Position numbers and translations under genes: made by a program. Of a stretch of DNA of 64,000 nucleotides, positions 8,330 to 17,443 are shown in pieces. Source of the DNA: Deferribacterales bacterium Deferri_01 (GTDB lineage Bacteria; Chrysiogenota; Deferribacteres; Deferribacterales; Geovibrionaceae). Positions within the stretch are counted from its first letter, which is position 1. Every line of letters starts with the position of its first letter. The stretch lies in assembly GCA_001603805.1 (NCBI GenBank), contig LUZY01000011.1, forward strand, positions 62,001 to 126,000. The letters are read 5' to 3'. The notes beneath the pieces were generated by a model. That model was not told where the DNA came from and did no database searches. It was given only the letters and a program-made list of their open reading frames with translations.

Positions 8330-8390
8330 TCCCCGTTCCTCCCCTTTGTGTTGAGATATTATCATATACTGCAATCAAAACAACCTTTAA

Positions 8391-8424
8391 GAGTCTGAAA
8401 ATCGTTTTCACCGGTTTCAGACTC
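8391..8424. promoter_or_regulatory. Perfect 10-bp inverted repeat upstream of the MFS gene
   Basis: GAGTCTGAAA and TTTCAGACTC separated by 14 bases, 62-95 bases upstream of the transporter start. It is either an operator or a leader hairpin of the minus-strand transcript. The rest of the 423-base gap 8330-8752 between the divergent MFS and LysR genes holds a second looser repeat, TTATCA-N20-TGATAA (8662-8693), in the position expected for LysR autoregulation. Confidence 0.45.
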
Positions 8425-8752
8425 TATGGAAGTATTTTTATTCTGTGCAGAAAAAAGAAAACATGTATGCCCTTTTTTGAAAAAACGGAGCTATACTTGT
8501 TCGGCTGCTAACAAATTATGCTGATATTCGGAAATATGAGATAAATACCGGATAGTCTTTCCCGTGTAAACGCTTGCCGTTGTGTTTGTATCTTTTTTGG
8601 TATGTTTTTTATTCGTTAATACAGCTTGCAAGGCTTTGCATAAAGTTCATTTTTAGCGATATTATCATATGTTTACATCAATACAAGTGATAACAATTAT
8701 TACGCCATAGATATATCATATGTCACAAAATATGCTTATTTCATGGTGGTGT

Positions 8753-9601
8753 ATGGACTTAAACGAGTTAAGGATTTTTCTGGAGGTTTACAGGACAGGA
8801 ACAATTTCATCTGCGGCGGAGAAGCTGAATACTGTTCAGTCAAACGTTACTGCACGTCTCAAAAAACTTGAGGACGAGCTTAATGTTTGTCTGTTTTACC
8901 GCAAGAGCAGAGGGGTGGAAATAACATCTGACGGCAAAAGGCTTTTGCCGTTCGCTAAAAAAATAATGTCTGCAGCAGCGGATATAAGCAGTGAATTCAA
9001 ACTGAAAACAGCCGCCAAGGGTGAGATCAGAATAGGGCTGACAGATACAACATTTTCCGAGTGTCTTCCTGCTGCTATGTCTGCATACAAAAAAAAATAT
9101 CCTGAAGTGGAATTGACAATCAAGACAGATTCTTCCGCAGCGCTTGTGGAGGATATAATGGCATACAGGCTGGATGGAGCATTTACAGGCGGTGTGGGTT
9201 TTAATGAGAATATTGAGTCGGTCAGGCTGGGTGAGGTTAATGCTGCTTTAGGCGGCATTAAAAAGGAGATAAGAGATCCTTCCGCTCTTATTGTTTTCCG
9301 TAAAGGCTGCTCATACAGAGATGTTCTGGAGAAGTGGGCGGCTTCTGCTGATTTGCAGAACGTCAAGGTAATAGAATTAAGCACTCTTGAGGGGATACTT
9401 GGCTGCGTTCGTGCCGGACTGGGAGTGACTTGCATGCCTGAGAGGTTACTGAAAAAATATGATGTTCCGTATGAAGAACTTGAGGATAACTACAGACTGG
9501 TGGAAACAAATTATATATACAGGAGAGACATAAAACAGCCGGCGGCGGCTGATGCTTTTGCTGCGCTGATCAGGAAAAACTTTTTGACTCAGACTGAGTG
9601 A
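8753..9601 (+). CDS. LysR-family transcription regulator
   Basis: A 282-residue LysR-type regulator. The N-terminal winged helix runs MDLNELRIFLEVYRTGTISS with the recognition region AEKLNTVQSNVTARLKKLE, followed by a periplasmic-binding-like co-inducer domain (IRIGLTDTTFSECLPAAM onward). The chosen ATG gives the canonical LysR N-terminus; an in-frame ATG 33 bases earlier adds residues foreign to the family. The end of the gene is 40 bases before a UbiD-family decarboxylase on the same strand, which may be its target or partner. The divergent MFS transporter is the other candidate target. The co-inducer is unknown. Confidence 0.92.
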   Translation: MDLNELRIFLEVYRTGTISSAAEKLNTVQSNVTARLKKLEDELNVCLFYRKSRGVEITSDGKRLLPFAKKIMSAAADISSEFKLKTAAKGEIRIGLTDTTFSECLPAAMSAYKKKYPEVELTIKTDSSAALVEDIMAYRLDGAFTGGVGFNENIESVRLGEVNAALGGIKKEIRDPSALIVFRKGCSYRDVLEKWAASADLQNVKVIELSTLEGILGCVRAGLGVTCMPERLLKKYDVPYEELEDNYRLVETNYIYRRDIKQPAAADAFAALIRKNFLTQTE

Positions 9602-9641
9602 ATGTTGTTAAATAGGGCATAAAAAATTATACGGTGATGGC

Positions 9642-11480
9642 ATGGGTTACAGAAATCTTAATGAATGCGCTTCAGACCTTGAAAAGAAAGGAATGCTTGT
9701 CAGGATAAACACAGAGCTTGATCCTCATCTTGAAATAGGGTGTGTTCAGAGAAGAGTATATGAAAACGGCGGTCCGGCACTTTTGTTCACTAATGTAAAA
9801 GGAAGCCGTTTTCCCATGTTGGGAAATCTTTTTGGTACCATGGAGCGGACGAGATATATTTTCCGGGACAGCCTCAGGATAATCGAGGCGATGGTTAAAA
9901 TGAAAATAAATCCGAAGGAAGCCCTGCTTGATCTGCCCTCATTATTTAAGGCTTTTGCAGGTGCATACAGACTGCTCCCCGCCGGGAAAAGTAACCCCGC
10001 CGTAATGACAAACAGATGCTCTTTAAGGGAGCTGCCCCGGCTTGTATCATGGCCGATGGACGGCGGAGCTTTTGTTACTCTTCCCCTTGTTTACACAGAA
10101 AACCCCTCTTCAAAAGGTTTTCGCTCGTCTAATCTCGGCATGTACAGAGTACAGATTTCCGGCAATGACTATTTGGAAAACGAAGCAGGGCTTCACTACC
10201 AGATTCACAGAGGAATAGGAGTTCACCACAGAGAGGCTCTGCAAAAGGATGAGCCTCTTCCTGTGAATATCTTCATAGGCGGTGCGCCTGCGCTTACTGT
10301 GGCGGCGGTAATGCCCCTGCCGGAGGGTATGCCGGAGCTTGCTTTTGCAGGTGTATTAGGCGGAAGACGGATAAGCTACGGCAGGACGCCGAACGGACTT
10401 CCTGTCCCTGCGGAGGCTGATTTCTGCATTTCAGGGTACATTTACGGAAATGAAACCAAGCCGGAGGGTCCATTCGGTGATCACATAGGCTATTACAGTT
10501 TGAAGCATGATTTCCCTGTGATGAAGGTTGACGCCGTTTACCACAGAGACGGAGCAATATACCCCTTCACCACTGTGGGCAGACCCCCGCAGGAGGATAC
10601 GAGTTTCGGCGAATTTATTCACGAACTCACAGGAGGGCTGATTCCGGAGGTTTTGCCGGGGATAAAGGCAGTTCATGCAGTGGATGCTGCTGGTGTTCAT
10701 CCGCTTCTGCTTGCAGTGGGCAGTGAAAGATACGCCCCCTACGAAGATAATCCACGCCCGAAGGAACTGCTCACACAGGCAAATGCAGTGCTTGGTCAGG
10801 GGCAGCTTTCTCTGGCTAAATATCTTTTTATATCAAATTATTATGACAACAAAGAACTTGATGTGCATGATGCTGAGGCTTTTTTGGTTCATATGCTTGA
10901 AAGGGTTGACTGGCGGAGAGACCTGCATTTTCAGACATCGACAACAATAGACACTCTGGATTATTCCGGCAGCGGGCTTAATGAGGGCTCCAAAGTTATT
11001 ATTGCCGCCTGCGGAGCAAAGGTCCGTGAACTGTCTGCTGAGATAAAAGGCGGGCTCAGTCTTCCGGAGGGGTTCAGCGAACCCAGAGTTGCGATGCCCG
11101 GAATCCTTGTTGTTCAAGGTAAAAAAGCTGATTCTCCGAGGGGTGCGGAGGATGAGGCAATTCACTCGTTTGTTCGCTCGTTTAATGCAGAGCATCCTAT
11201 AAACCGTTTTCCGCTTATTATAATTGCTGATGACAGCGAGTTTACTGCGAGAAATTTGTCAAATTTTCTGTGGGTTACATTTACCAGATCTAATCCTGCA
11301 AGTGATATTTACGGTATAGGTGCCGAGACCGTCAGCAAGCATTTCGGGTGCAGTGGTTCATTGGTGATAGATGCACGCATTAAACCCCACCACGCTCCGC
11401 CGCTCATAATGGACAGTGAAGTGGAAAAGAGGGTTGATGTGCTTTTCTCCAGAAACGGAGTATTAGCTGGGCTGGGTTGA
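9642..11480 (+). CDS. UbiD-family prenylated-FMN decarboxylase
   Basis: A 612-residue UbiD-family (de)carboxylase, which uses prenylated FMN to remove carboxyl groups from aromatic or unsaturated acids. Recognisable stretches are LGMYRVQISG followed by GLHYQIHRGIG (cofactor binding) and PEGPFGDHIGYY, the acidic active-site segment of the family. At over 600 residues it is longer than UbiD (about 490) and close to the versions thought to act in futalosine-route menaquinone synthesis. No UbiX-like flavin prenyltransferase is nearby. It might equally degrade an aromatic acid under control of the upstream LysR gene. Only 10 bases separate its end from the convergent response regulator gene. Confidence 0.9.
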   Translation: MGYRNLNECASDLEKKGMLVRINTELDPHLEIGCVQRRVYENGGPALLFTNVKGSRFPMLGNLFGTMERTRYIFRDSLRIIEAMVKMKINPKEALLDLPSLFKAFAGAYRLLPAGKSNPAVMTNRCSLRELPRLVSWPMDGGAFVTLPLVYTENPSSKGFRSSNLGMYRVQISGNDYLENEAGLHYQIHRGIGVHHREALQKDEPLPVNIFIGGAPALTVAAVMPLPEGMPELAFAGVLGGRRISYGRTPNGLPVPAEADFCISGYIYGNETKPEGPFGDHIGYYSLKHDFPVMKVDAVYHRDGAIYPFTTVGRPPQEDTSFGEFIHELTGGLIPEVLPGIKAVHAVDAAGVHPLLLAVGSERYAPYEDNPRPKELLTQANAVLGQGQLSLAKYLFISNYYDNKELDVHDAEAFLVHMLERVDWRRDLHFQTSTTIDTLDYSGSGLNEGSKVIIAACGAKVRELSAEIKGGLSLPEGFSEPRVAMPGILVVQGKKADSPRGAEDEAIHSFVRSFNAEHPINRFPLIIIADDSEFTARNLSNFLWVTFTRSNPASDIYGIGAETVSKHFGCSGSLVIDARIKPHHAPPLIMDSEVEKRVDVLFSRNGVLAGLG

Positions 11481-11489
11481 TAGGCAGTG

Positions 11490-12530
11490 TTATATGTGAT
11501 TATGGTTGTTGTATATTTCAACTATCCGGTCTATGCCTTCCATAAATGAGTCAACCGCTTTGGGGTCAAAGTGTGTGCCTTTTGCATCTAATATATAGGC
11601 TACCGCATCCTCAAATGCCCATGCTTTTTTATAAGGGCGCTTTGACGTGAGGGCATCAAAAACGTCAGCCAAAGCAACTATACGGGCATCCAGGGGTATG
11701 TCTTCCCCTTTGAGCCCTTCGGGGTAGCCTGTGCCGTCATATTTCTCATGGTGGTAACGTGCAATTGCCGCCCCTCCTCTGATGTACGGGGAATCAGCGT
11801 TCTTCAGTATGTCGCATCCGAAGACGGTGTGCTTTTTCATTATTACAAATTCTTCGTCTGTAAGTTTTCCGGGTTTGTTCAGTATAGTATCGCTTACTGC
11901 TATTTTGCCTATATCATGCAGGGGTGCGGTGTGAAGTACCTGCTCACAGAAATCCGGTTCGCATCCCATGCCTTCTGCTATGATCCGTGCATAATTGCCG
12001 ACACGGAGTATATGTTCGCCTGTTTCCTCATCTCTGTATTCCGCCACACGCCCGAGAAGGGCTAATGCCTCAAACTCTCTGGCACGGATAACTTCTGTGG
12101 CTTTTTCAACTTCAGACTGAAGATGAAGCGCCCGTTCACTGAGCATTTTCCTGTATTTTCTTATGGTGAGAATATTATTCAGGCGTGCTTTGAATTCTGT
12201 GGTGTCAATGGGTTTAGTGAGAAATTCCGTAGCGCCGGATTCAAAGGCACCTATTTTCACTGTATTGTCGTCATTAACCGCTGTTATCATGATAATGGGA
12301 ACATCCGGCTGAATGCTTTTTATGGTTTTGGTAAGTTCAATTCCGTTCATGCCGGGCATCATGTAATCAACAAGAGCCACGTCTATTTCATTATTTCGGG
12401 TATATTCCAGAGCTTCCAAGGGGCTTGAGAAGCTTTTAACCTTGTGCCCTATTGCCCCTGCAAGGTGTTCTATGAGCATCAGGTTAACTTTATTGTCGTC
12501 AACAGCAATAATATTGAAGATAAAATCCAT
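11490..12530 (-). CDS. Response regulator with HD-GYP output (c-di-GMP phosphodiesterase, RpfG-like)
   Basis: A 346-residue protein with a receiver domain (residues 1-125; acidic pocket DD near residue 11 and phosphoacceptor Asp in VALVDYMMPG) joined by a helical linker to an HD-GYP domain. The metal and signature motifs HTAPLHDIGKIAVSD and HHEKYDGTGYPEG are intact, so it should hydrolyse cyclic-di-GMP. It is transcribed divergently from the FIST-domain hybrid kinase, with 124 bases between starts; the kinase is the obvious candidate to phosphorylate it. Together they would tie sensing of a small molecule to c-di-GMP turnover. Confidence 0.93.
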   Translation of the reverse strand: MDFIFNIIAVDDNKVNLMLIEHLAGAIGHKVKSFSSPLEALEYTRNNEIDVALVDYMMPGMNGIELTKTIKSIQPDVPIIMITAVNDDNTVKIGAFESGATEFLTKPIDTTEFKARLNNILTIRKYRKMLSERALHLQSEVEKATEVIRAREFEALALLGRVAEYRDEETGEHILRVGNYARIIAEGMGCEPDFCEQVLHTAPLHDIGKIAVSDTILNKPGKLTDEEFVIMKKHTVFGCDILKNADSPYIRGGAAIARYHHEKYDGTGYPEGLKGEDIPLDARIVALADVFDALTSKRPYKKAWAFEDAVAYILDAKGTHFDPKAVDSFMEGIDRIVEIYNNHNHI

Positions 12531-12654
12531 CCAAGATCCCTAGTATTAATGACTATTACACAGTATAATCTATGTATTGTTACATTAGAACTAGTCTTTT
12601 ACAATGATTTTATGCTTGTGCGCCACTAAAAAGCGGACAGCCTCAGGGGAAAGT

Positions 12655-15600
12655 ATGAGGATTTTCAATTTCAGCTGTACCGATGCCGTTGAACTTAATA
12701 AAAAGCTTAAAGATATTTCTTTTTATGAAAATGGAAACCGCCTTGTCCAGATTTTTGGCGGAAGCGGGAACACGAAACAGATCATGAGCATCGCCGCCGC
12801 CGCCGGGGAAATAGAAAACTCCTGCGTAATTGGCTGCACCAGCGCAGGTGAAATTCTCGAAGGTGAAATACTCGAAGGTTCTGTTGTTGTTTCCATAGCC
12901 GATTTTGAATTTTCCCATGTAAAATCTTTTTTCTTTTCAGGCAATGACATGGTACACGCAGCAGATGAGATAATAAAAAATATTATAACTGAAGATACAA
13001 AAGGACTGATTATTTTCTCCGACGGGCTCAAAAGCGATGGACAGGCTCTGATTACACGGCTGGGTGAGGCTGCTCCTCATGTTTTGATTGCCGGTGGTAA
13101 AGCAGCGGATGATTATTCATACTCTAAAACTTTTGTTTTTACTGATAAAGACCTTGCCGACTGCGGTGTTGTCTGTGCAGCACTCAGCGGTGAGGAGCTG
13201 ATACTCCACACTGATTATCTTTTCAACTGGGAAGCCGTGGGGGAAATGATGACTGTTACCCGCTCCGAAGGGGGAAGGGTTTACACAATTAACAATACCC
13301 CCGCTGTTGAAATCTACAGCAAGTATCTGGGGCATGAAATTGTAGAAAGCCTGCCGGATGCGGGGATGGAGTTTCCTCTGATCTCCTTACGCAGAGGCAT
13401 AGATGTCGCCAGAAGCCCTTTGGCAAAGTTTGATGACGGTTCAGTGCTTTTCGCAGGCGATATTGAAGAAGGGTGCAAGGTTCGCTTCGGCTTCGGTAAT
13501 CTTGAGTTTGCAGACTCAGGCTCGCATATTAATTATGACGCCATGAACGGCGTTCCTGTGGAATGTATTTTTGTATACACTTGTTCAGGTAGACGTTTTT
13601 TTATCCGTTACGGTATGGAAACCGAAATACGCCTTTTGGCATCTATGGGAAGCTCTGCGGGTTTTTTTACATACGGCGAGTATTTTCACAAAAACCGATG
13701 CAATGAACTGCTTAACATAACCACAACATTTATGACCTTAAGCGAATCCAAAGATGCTGTCAGAATACACGAAATTAGAAGCAGACGAAAACCGAACCGA
13801 TCACTGAAAGCCCTTACCAATCTGGTACGTACCACCTCTGCCGAGCTGAATTTTGAAAAGGAACTCACCTCTGTGATACTGGATAATCAGGAAAGCATAG
13901 TTGTTCTCCGATCTGATGCTGAAGGCGATGTTAAAATCAACCGTACTTTCTTCGACCTGTTCGGATTTGAAAACCTTGAAGACTTCAAAAAACAGCATAA
14001 GTGTATAAGTGAACTGTTTATTTCGCAGGAAGGCTATCTGGATCAAGGCTGTTTTGATAATGTTGATATTATAATAAATGAGAAATGCAAGCTGCGCGAT
14101 CCCAAAGGGCTCGTGCGTGTTTATAAGGTGCGTGCATCAAAGCTGGATTTCGGTGAAACACCCTACATGCTGATCACGTTGAATGACGTTACCGATCTTG
14201 AGAACGCTGTGAATACTGCGGTATTCGCCGAAAAGGCAAAGTCTGACTTTCTGACTAACATCAGCCATGAGATCAAGACACCTCTCGGCGGTATGCTTGG
14301 TTTTCTGGATATATTGGGACAAATGGAGACCGCCCCCGAAAAAAAAGAGCTTATTGCAGTGGTAAGGGAAAACGGTGCAAGCCTTCTTTCTGTTATTAAC
14401 GACATCCTCGATTATTCAAAGATAGATAACGGGCGCATGGAAATACGCTATATGCCGTTTAAGCTTGAGTATGAGCTTAAGGCGGTGATTTCCACATTTA
14501 AAACCAAAGCCAGAGAGAAAGATATCGAACTTACTCTCCATCGGGATGAGAATATTCCTGTTTATATGGTGTCTGATCCTCTGCGCCTTAAGCAGATCTT
14601 GTGCAATCTCATAAGCAATGCGCTTAAATTTACTCCCAAGGGTGGCAGGGCGGAACTGAGGGCTGATTATCTTCCTGAAGAAAAAAAAGTACGTTTCAGC
14701 ATAACTGATAATGGTATAGGGATTCCTAAGGACAGCCAGAAGAAGATATTCAGATTTTATGTTGATATTAATTCGGATATTTCCACAAAACCACAGGGCG
14801 GCACAGGCTTGGGGCTTGCTATCTCATCCAGCCTTGTAGATATGATGGGCGGCAGGCTTGAGGTAGAAAGCGATGAAGGAAAAGGGAGCAGGTTCTTTTT
14901 CTCTCTTGATGTGAATGATTTTCTTCTTCCGGAAGGATACGGCGGAACAAGGGGAGCAGAGCAGTCGGAAAGACTTACCGGAAGCTTTAAGGGCAGGATT
15001 CTGATAGCCGATGATAATGAAACCACTGCCAAACTTGTGCAGCTTATTCTGGACTCTTACGGTTTGGAGCATGTCTGGGCAAAGGATGGAAGGGAGGCTG
15101 TAAAAGAATTCAGTGAGGATAGGTTCGATTTGATTCTCATTGATGAAAACATGCCTGTGATGAGCGGATGTGAGGCTGTGGCAGAGATAAGAAAGCTTGA
15201 GGCACGCCGCAATGCGGAGAGAACTCCTATAGCTGCCTTTACTGCTAATATAGGGCTTTTTGTTGATGAAAATTTCCGTAAATACGGTATGGATGAATTT
15301 TTGCCAAAGCCACTTGACTTTGCGGAACTGCACGGTTTGCTTCACAAATATCTTAGTGAGTCGGCTGACGGACTTGAGACCATGCGTCAGAAGCGTGCCT
15401 ATCCCACAGCGGGGATGGGAGCAGGCACAGAGCTTATTGCAGACGTTATCGACGGTTTGAGGCTCAAAAAAGAAGACGTTATTATACTTCTGAGCAATTT
15501 TATAGAACAGTTCAAAGAGCAGTATGAAAACCTTGAGCATGCGTTTACTGAAAAGGATTTCACCAAGATAGCAGCAACTTCTCACAGCATATACGGAGCA

Positions 15601-15753
15601 GCAAGTAACCTGCGCCTGAGGCGGATTGCAGAGAAAGCCAGAGAGATTTCAGAGTGTGCAAAAAACAGTCAGGAGTGCGAATATCCCTTCATGTTTGAAT
15701 ATCTGGCTCTTCAGGTAAAGTATCTTGAAGCTGCACTTGGCTCAATTAAATAA
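12655..15753 (+). CDS. FIST-domain hybrid histidine kinase with receiver and Hpt domains
   Basis: A 1032-residue cytoplasmic sensor. It begins with FIST N and C domains (about residues 1-370; note GCTSAGEILEG and the later FFTYGEYF), predicted small-ligand sensors, possibly for amino acids. A PAS-like segment follows (about 410-515), then a HisKA domain with phosphoacceptor His near 537 (ISHEIKTPLGG), a HATPase domain (SNALKFTPKGG; GGTGLGLAIS), a receiver (ILIADDN near 781, Asp in LILIDENMP near 829) and a C-terminal Hpt-like domain (ATSHSIYGAASNL near 973). The start is the ATG with AGGGGAAAG upstream. No transmembrane segment is seen. The divergent HD-GYP regulator is its likely output; the Hpt domain would relay the phosphate. 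Confidence 0.93.
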   Translation: MRIFNFSCTDAVELNKKLKDISFYENGNRLVQIFGGSGNTKQIMSIAAAAGEIENSCVIGCTSAGEILEGEILEGSVVVSIADFEFSHVKSFFFSGNDMVHAADEIIKNIITEDTKGLIIFSDGLKSDGQALITRLGEAAPHVLIAGGKAADDYSYSKTFVFTDKDLADCGVVCAALSGEELILHTDYLFNWEAVGEMMTVTRSEGGRVYTINNTPAVEIYSKYLGHEIVESLPDAGMEFPLISLRRGIDVARSPLAKFDDGSVLFAGDIEEGCKVRFGFGNLEFADSGSHINYDAMNGVPVECIFVYTCSGRRFFIRYGMETEIRLLASMGSSAGFFTYGEYFHKNRCNELLNITTTFMTLSESKDAVRIHEIRSRRKPNRSLKALTNLVRTTSAELNFEKELTSVILDNQESIVVLRSDAEGDVKINRTFFDLFGFENLEDFKKQHKCISELFISQEGYLDQGCFDNVDIIINEKCKLRDPKGLVRVYKVRASKLDFGETPYMLITLNDVTDLENAVNTAVFAEKAKSDFLTNISHEIKTPLGGMLGFLDILGQMETAPEKKELIAVVRENGASLLSVINDILDYSKIDNGRMEIRYMPFKLEYELKAVISTFKTKAREKDIELTLHRDENIPVYMVSDPLRLKQILCNLISNALKFTPKGGRAELRADYLPEEKKVRFSITDNGIGIPKDSQKKIFRFYVDINSDISTKPQGGTGLGLAISSSLVDMMGGRLEVESDEGKGSRFFFSLDVNDFLLPEGYGGTRGAEQSERLTGSFKGRILIADDNETTAKLVQLILDSYGLEHVWAKDGREAVKEFSEDRFDLILIDENMPVMSGCEAVAEIRKLEARRNAERTPIAAFTANIGLFVDENFRKYGMDEFLPKPLDFAELHGLLHKYLSESADGLETMRQKRAYPTAGMGAGTELIADVIDGLRLKKEDVIILLSNFIEQFKEQYENLEHAFTEKDFTKIAATSHSIYGAASNLRLRRIAEKAREISECAKNSQECEYPFMFEYLALQVKYLEAALGSIK

Positions 15754-16339
15754 TTTGTTGATTTTATAAACCTAGTGTTTCTGTCGGGTTGTATCGTAAT
15801 ACAGATAAGAGGTATCGTGTTATTAACATCTTGCTGAAATGAACGTAACATGGCAATCAATTGACATTTGTTTTGCTTTTTAATCTCAGAGCCGAAAAAA
15901 ATCGTGTTATAAGAAATTGTTCTGATAATTTTTCTTCAATAAATTTACACACCTTTGTTCGCATCAAAAATTGGTCAGATGACTTAGAGGACTTGATAAT
16001 TATTATTATCCATTTTCTGTTTTCCTGTTCATAATTTATTTCGTAACTCCCTTAGAAACATGATCTGTTTAGTTGAAATACTGGTACTGCTCTTTCATGA
16101 GTCTGCTCATAATGTGGGATCAAATGTTCAAAACAGGCAGGCTGCTTTTATGCCTGCTTTCCTGTGGAAAAAAATTAAAACAGAATTTTGAGAAGCTATA
16201 GGGTTACTCTATGGCTTGCATCAAAAAAATTAGTATGCAACTATAGCGCGTTTTAATTCATTTATTGGGTATTCTGTTAAGCACTAGTAATTTGTACAGT
16301 GCTAACTTTTAGGTTAGGTTTAAAGAATAGAGGTGTAGT
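15754..16339. other. Gene-free region upstream of the hydrogenase operon
   Basis: About 590 AT-rich bases without a convincing reading frame. Two elements stand out: a hairpin GCAGGC/GCCTGC (16137-16157) followed by TTTCC, and an inverted repeat just upstream of the hydrogenase, given separately. I searched for a sigma-54 promoter and found none with correct spacing. Promoters for the hydrogenase operon must lie here, but I cannot define one with confidence. Confidence 0.55.
16280..16303. promoter_or_regulatory. Inverted repeat AGCACT-N12-AGTGCT upstream of the hydrogenase
   Basis: Perfect 6+6 bp inverted repeat ending 36 bases before the small-subunit start. Position and symmetry suit an operator controlling the hydrogenase operon. 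Confidence 0.35.
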
Positions 16340-17443
16340 ATGAGCAGAAACAGCCTTTTCGGGGCTAATGTCTCAAGACGTGACGTGCTGAAATTCAGCG
16401 TAGGGGTTACGGCTTTGATGGGACTTCCTTATTCAATGCATACGGCAATAGCAGATGCGGCAACGTCCGATAACCGTCCGCCCGTCATCTGGCTCCATTT
16501 TCAGGAGTGTACAGGTTGTTCAGAGTCGCTTTTAAGGTCTGACCATCCGACCCCTGCGGCACTTATTCTCGATATGATATCCCTTGACTACCATGAAACT
16601 CTTATGGTGGGCTCCGGACATCAGGCAGAGAAATCTCTCCATGATTCAATGGAAGCAAACAAAGGCAAGTACATTCTTATAGTTGAAGGCGCAGTGCCTC
16701 TTGCCGAAAACGGTATCTACTGCAAAGTCGGCGGTAAAACAGCGAAGGACTCTCTCCTTGAAGCTGCAGCAGGCGCCGCTGCGGTAATCAACATCGGAAC
16801 CTGTTCATCATTCGGCGGTGTTCAGGCAGCTGCTCCCAACCCCACACAGGCGGTTTCAGCAGCAAGTCTTGTAAAGGACAAACCTGTAATCAATGTTCCC
16901 GGCTGCCCACCCAGCCCTTACAACCTGCTTGCTACAGTTCTTTATATTCTCACTCTCGGCAAACTTCCCGAGCTTGATGACAAACAGAGACCTGTTTTCG
17001 CATACGGAAGAAAGATACACGAACACTGCGAAAGAAGACCCCATTTCGATGCTGGCAGATTTGCTGAAAACTTTGACGACGAAGGTCACAGAAATGGCTA
17101 CTGCCTCTACAAACTCGGCTGCAAAGGTCCTGCAACTTTCGCTAACTGCTCCGTTCAGAGATTCAATGATATGGGTGTATGGCCTGTCTCTATGGGTCAC
17201 CCCTGCATAGGCTGTACTGAGCCCGATGTTATGTTCCACCTTTCCATATTCGACAAGGTACAGGTACATAACCCCACTCCTCCTGATTTCTACCCCAATG
17301 CCAATCCTGAAACCAGAGGCAAGGGCGCTGACCCGCTCACTACAGGTATAGTCGGTCTTATTGGCGGTGCTGCTATAGGTGCGAGCGCTATGGTCGCTGC
17401 TAACCTTCCCAAGGAGGAGAATGATGAAGAAGACGAGGCGTGA
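16340..17443 (+). CDS. hybO: [NiFe] hydrogenase small subunit (HybO-type)
   Basis: A 367-residue electron-transfer subunit of a membrane-bound uptake hydrogenase. The Tat motif SRRDVLKFS is at residues 12-20. Iron-sulfur ligands are recognisable: proximal C57/C60 (ECTGCSE) with later GTCSSFGG and GCPPSPYN, distal HEHCERRPHFDAG and LYKLGCKG, and medial NC...HPCIGCTEP. The proximal motif has Gly, not Cys, between C57 and C60, so it lacks the extra cysteines of oxygen-tolerant enzymes. A C-terminal hydrophobic segment (IVGLIGGAAIGASAMVAA) anchors the protein. Ribosome site AGAGGTG precedes the ATG. First gene of a hybOABCD-ordered operon. Confidence 0.95.
   Translation: MSRNSLFGANVSRRDVLKFSVGVTALMGLPYSMHTAIADAATSDNRPPVIWLHFQECTGCSESLLRSDHPTPAALILDMISLDYHETLMVGSGHQAEKSLHDSMEANKGKYILIVEGAVPLAENGIYCKVGGKTAKDSLLEAAAGAAAVINIGTCSSFGGVQAAAPNPTQAVSAASLVKDKPVINVPGCPPSPYNLLATVLYILTLGKLPELDDKQRPVFAYGRKIHEHCERRPHFDAGRFAENFDDEGHRNGYCLYKLGCKGPATFANCSVQRFNDMGVWPVSMGHPCIGCTEPDVMFHLSIFDKVQVHNPTPPDFYPNANPETRGKGADPLTTGIVGLIGGAAIGASAMVAANLPKEENDEEDEA

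Noticed and set aside
12850-12885. In-frame tandem repeat GEILEG-GEILEG in the FIST kinase
   Set aside because: The length fits the normal FIST block between GCTSAGEI and GSVVV; a small local duplication at most.
15848-15865. TGGCAATCAATTGAC as a sigma-54 promoter for the hydrogenase
   Set aside because: The GG and the downstream G are 11, not 12, bases apart, and GC is GA; also nearly 480 bases from the gene.
16340-17443. Oxygen-tolerant hydrogenase
   Set aside because: The proximal cluster motif is CTGC, without the supernumerary cysteines of tolerant enzymes.
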